Of a stretch of DNA of 8,144 nucleotides, positions 6,117 through 8,144 are shown one piece after another; within the stretch, counting starts at the first letter, position 1, and every line of letters begins with the position of its first letter. The notes under the pieces are model-generated. The model did not search any database and was not told where the DNA came from. It saw nothing but the letters and a program-made list of their open reading frames with translations. Made by a program: the position numbers and the translations under genes. This stretch comes from Clostridia bacterium (GTDB lineage: Bacteria; Bacillota; Clostridia; Oscillospirales; Acutalibacteraceae), in contig JAGAAE010000115.1 in assembly GCA_017615405.1 (NCBI GenBank), forward strand, positions 1-8,144, written 5' to 3'.

Positions 6117-7165
6117 ATTATCTCTCCGATCGCTTTAAGCAAAGCGTTTATCTCGTCGATATTTCCGACGGTTATCCTGACAAAGTCGGTCAGTCTTTCT
6201 TTATCGAAGTGGCGGACAAGAACACCTTTTTCTTTAAGTTTAAGGTAGAGTTCCTTTCCCGGGATCTTATCCGATTTTGCAAAGATGAAATTCGCCGTCG
6301 AATCGGTCATCGAAAAGCCCATGGCTTTCAGCTTTTCGACGAGATATTCTCTGTTTTCGATTATCTTTTTGCAGCAGGAGTCAAAGTATTCCCTGTCGAG
6401 AAGTGCGCCCTGCCCCGCCGCCATTGTCATTCGGTTTACGCTATAAGGATTGGTCGAATATTTAAGGGCGTTAAGGTCGCTTATAAGCGCCTTTGAGCCG
6501 ATGGCAAATCCGAGCCTTCCGCCAGCAAGCGAACGGGATTTTGAGAAGGTCCTTACAACGAGAAGATTATCGTATTTCTTTGTTAACTCTATCGCACTTT
6601 CGCCGCCGAAATCAATATACGCCTCGTCGATAACGACGACGTTTTCGGGGTTGCCCGCCGCTATTTTTTCAATATCGGCAAGGGATAAAAGAATTCCGGT
6701 CGGAGCGTTCGGGTTGGCGATGAATATCGTTCTGTTTAGTCCTATATAGTCGTCAACGTTTATCGAAAAATCGTCTTTTAAAGGTATCTCCTTATAGTCG
6801 ATGCCGTAAAGCTCGGCGAAAACCTTATAAAAACCGTAGGTTATATCGGGGAACGCCGCACCGCGCTTACCGTCGCAAAAACAGAAAAAGGCGAAATTGA
6901 GCGTTTCATCCGAACTGTTGTTGAAGATAACGTTTTCGGTCGATACGCCGAAGGTTTCCGCCTCGGCGTCGACCAGCACCCTGCAATCCGGATCGGGGTA
7001 TAAATTTACGTCCCCTGCCGCCTCGCGGGCAAGCCTCATCGCATAGGGCGACGGCGGAAAGGGGGATTCGTTGGTATTAAGTTTTACGTATTCCCTGTTC
7101 TTGGGCTGTTCGCCCGGGACGTATGGGTCAAGATCCTTCAGTTTTTCGCTTAAAAATTTACTCAT
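6113..7165 (-). CDS. hisC: Histidinol-phosphate aminotransferase HisC
   Basis: A 350-residue PLP-dependent class I/II aminotransferase that transfers an amino group from glutamate to imidazole acetol phosphate, forming histidinol phosphate. K209 in VVRTFSKSRSLAGGRLG (203-219) is the PLP lysine. N153 (NPNAPTG), D180 and Y183 (VIDEAYIDF) hold the cofactor, and R217 lies in the phosphate site. The N-terminal VKLNTNESPFPPSP (27-40) and YPDP (56-59) are typical of HisC. The usual NGSDE cofactor loop reads NNSSDE here (82-87), a mild variation. The ATG (7165-7163) lies inside the end of hisD (8-base overlap), with GGAGGA at 7176-7171 five bases upstream. The position between hisD and hisB supports HisC over a broad-range aromatic aminotransferase. 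Confidence 0.95.
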   Translation of the reverse strand: MSKFLSEKLKDLDPYVPGEQPKNREYVKLNTNESPFPPSPYAMRLAREAAGDVNLYPDPDCRVLVDAEAETFGVSTENVIFNNSSDETLNFAFFCFCDGKRGAAFPDITYGFYKVFAELYGIDYKEIPLKDDFSINVDDYIGLNRTIFIANPNAPTGILLSLADIEKIAAGNPENVVVIDEAYIDFGGESAIELTKKYDNLLVVRTFSKSRSLAGGRLGFAIGSKALISDLNALKYSTNPYSVNRMTMAAGQGALLDREYFDSCCKKIIENREYLVEKLKAMGFSMTDSTANFIFAKSDKIPGKELYLKLKEKGVLVRHFDKERLTDFVRITVGNIDEINALLKAIGEII

Positions 7166-8144
7166 TTTTATCCTCCGAGCGAATTATCGCGCTTTTTGCG
7201 TGGGCGGTAAGCCCCTCCTTTTCGGCAAAGCAGGCGACCTTTCCGGCGACCTCGTCGAGCGCCTCTTTGGTGTAGTATGTAAACTGCATTTTTTTAACGA
7301 AATCGTCGACCGACAAGGGGCTTGAAAACTTCGCGGTGCCGCTTGTCGGCAGGGTGTGATTGGGACCCGCAAAATAGTCGCCGAGTGCCTCGGGACAGTT
7401 TCTTCCCAAGAAGACAGAGCCTGCGTTTTTGATTTTTTCGAGCATACCGAACGGCTCATCAACGCAAAATTCAAGGTGCTCTGGAGCAATATCGTTTGCA
7501 AGATCTATCGCGGCGTTAAGGTCGTCGGTGACGATGATCTTTGAATTGTTATCGATCGCCTCACGGGCAATATCACACCGCAAAAGCGCGGGAAGCTGCG
7601 CTTCGATCTCTTCCGCTACCGCCTTTGCAAGTACGGGCGAATCGGTTATCATGACCGCCGTCGCGAGTTTATCGTGCTCCGCCTGGGAGAGCATATCCGC
7701 CGCAAGATGCGAGGGATCGTTTTTGCCGTCGGCTAATATCATGATCTCGCTCGGTCCCGCGATCATATCGATCGAGACCTCGCCGAATACCTGCCTTTTT
7801 GCTTCGGCGACAAAGGCGTTTCCGGGACCTACTATCTTATCGGCTTTTGGAATACTATCGGTTCCGTATGCCAGCGCGGCGATCGCCTGGGCGCCGCCGA
7901 CCTTGAATATTTTATCGACTCCGGCAACACTTGCCGCCGCAAGGATCGCCGGATTTACCTTCCCGTCTGCCGAGGGAGGGGTCACCATAATAACGTTTTT
8001 GCAACCCGCGATCTTTGCCGGAATGGCGTCCATAAGAACGGTCGAGGGATACGCGGCGGTACCGCCCGGAACGTAAAGCCCGGCGCAGTTTACGGGGATG
8101 ACCTTCTGCCCGATGACAACGCCGTTTTCCTTTTCTATCTTAAA
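7158..8144 (-). CDS. hisD: Histidinol dehydrogenase HisD, C-terminal 328 residues (5' end outside window)
   Basis: This zinc enzyme oxidises L-histidinol to L-histidine in two NAD-dependent steps, the last of the pathway. The frame is open to the right edge and translates GLYVPGGTAAYPSTVLM (22-38) before the ATG at 8033, a strongly conserved HisD segment. That ATG is therefore internal and about 100 N-terminal residues are missing. In the numbering of the visible part, the zinc ligands are Q154 and H157 (SQAEHD), D256 (ALGDYFAGPNHTLPT) and H315 (GLTAHAKSAIIR), and the catalytic bases are E222 and H223 (PEHLEF). The spacings between them agree with E. coli HisD to within one residue. The signature IDMIAGPSEIMILAD (125-139) is intact. 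Its TAA stop lies 8 bases inside hisC. In most related operons hisG precedes it. Confidence 0.97.
   Translation of the reverse strand, partial: FKIEKENGVVIGQKVIPVNCAGLYVPGGTAAYPSTVLMDAIPAKIAGCKNVIMVTPPSADGKVNPAILAAASVAGVDKIFKVGGAQAIAALAYGTDSIPKADKIVGPGNAFVAEAKRQVFGEVSIDMIAGPSEIMILADGKNDPSHLAADMLSQAEHDKLATAVMITDSPVLAKAVAEEIEAQLPALLRCDIAREAIDNNSKIIVTDDLNAAIDLANDIAPEHLEFCVDEPFGMLEKIKNAGSVFLGRNCPEALGDYFAGPNHTLPTSGTAKFSSPLSVDDFVKKMQFTYYTKEALDEVAGKVACFAEKEGLTAHAKSAIIRSEDKNE

Larger units (their letters stand above)
2021..8144 (-). other. Histidine biosynthesis operon hisDCBHAF-IE-J (5' end outside window)
   Basis: Eight genes on the - strand with no gap over 9 bases: hisD/hisC overlap by 8, hisC/hisB by 4 (ATGA), hisB/hisH by 1 (TAATG), hisH-hisA gap 4, hisA/hisF overlap 7, hisF-hisIE gap 9, hisIE/hisJ overlap 1 (TGATG). 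This spacing implies one polycistronic mRNA with translational coupling. The operon promoter, any leader control element (T-box, for example) and hisG/hisZ would lie beyond 8144 and cannot be judged. Confidence 0.93.

Noticed and set aside
7158..8033. A complete 291-residue HisD starting at the ATG at 8033.
   Set aside because: The conserved GLYVPGGTAAYPSTVL segment continues in frame upstream to the window edge, and the family length is about 430 residues.
1..8144. tRNA, rRNA, CRISPR arrays, insertion sequences, attachment sites.
   Set aside because: None seen on either strand: no tandem repeat/spacer pattern, no transposase-like frame and no cloverleaf signature.

Overview
The window looks like chromosomal DNA of a Gram-positive, Clostridia-type bacterium (inference, about 0.65). 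The support is purine-rich GGAGG/AGGTGG ribosome sites, a fused HisIE, a PHP-type histidinol phosphatase closing the his operon, a FG-GAP/VCBS-like protein and a mid G+C content. Eight protein genes are full length; two more are cut by the window edges.

Layout. Bases 1-558 (+) hold the C-terminal part of an AT-rich gene with two Asp-rich FG-GAP/VCBS-like motifs, followed by a hairpin terminator (618-647). Facing it, 678-1823 (-) is a single iron-dependent alcohol dehydrogenase that closely resembles lactaldehyde reductase FucO. It has its own extended -10 promoter and GGAGG ribosome site. Bases 1824-2020 are intergenic. From 2021 to the right edge (-) runs a tightly packed histidine operon, in transcription order hisD(partial)-hisC-hisB-hisH-hisA-hisF-hisIE-hisJ. 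Neighbouring genes overlap by 1-8 bases or are 4-9 bases apart. 

How the genes work together. HisI/HisE, HisA, HisF/HisH, HisB, HisC, the PHP phosphatase and HisD cover every step from phosphoribosyl-ATP to histidine. Only the first enzyme, ATP phosphoribosyltransferase (HisG, with or without HisZ), is missing; it presumably lies to the right of the window together with the operon promoter. Catalytic residues are intact in all of them, so the pathway looks functional.

The part not explained by ordinary genes is the 1836-2022 interval. On the + strand it contains a plausible promoter (TTTACA-18-TATGAT), a nested stem-loop, and a perfect 9-bp hairpin followed by a T-run that overlaps the hisJ stop codon. 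Together these could form a small RNA gene of about 100 nt, pointing toward the end of the his operon. Its promoter overlaps the divergent fucO promoter, and two short dyads flank the two start sites. The same hairpin arm can pair with two different partners, as in an attenuator. This is a hypothesis from reading the sequence only. The rest of the window is conventional.
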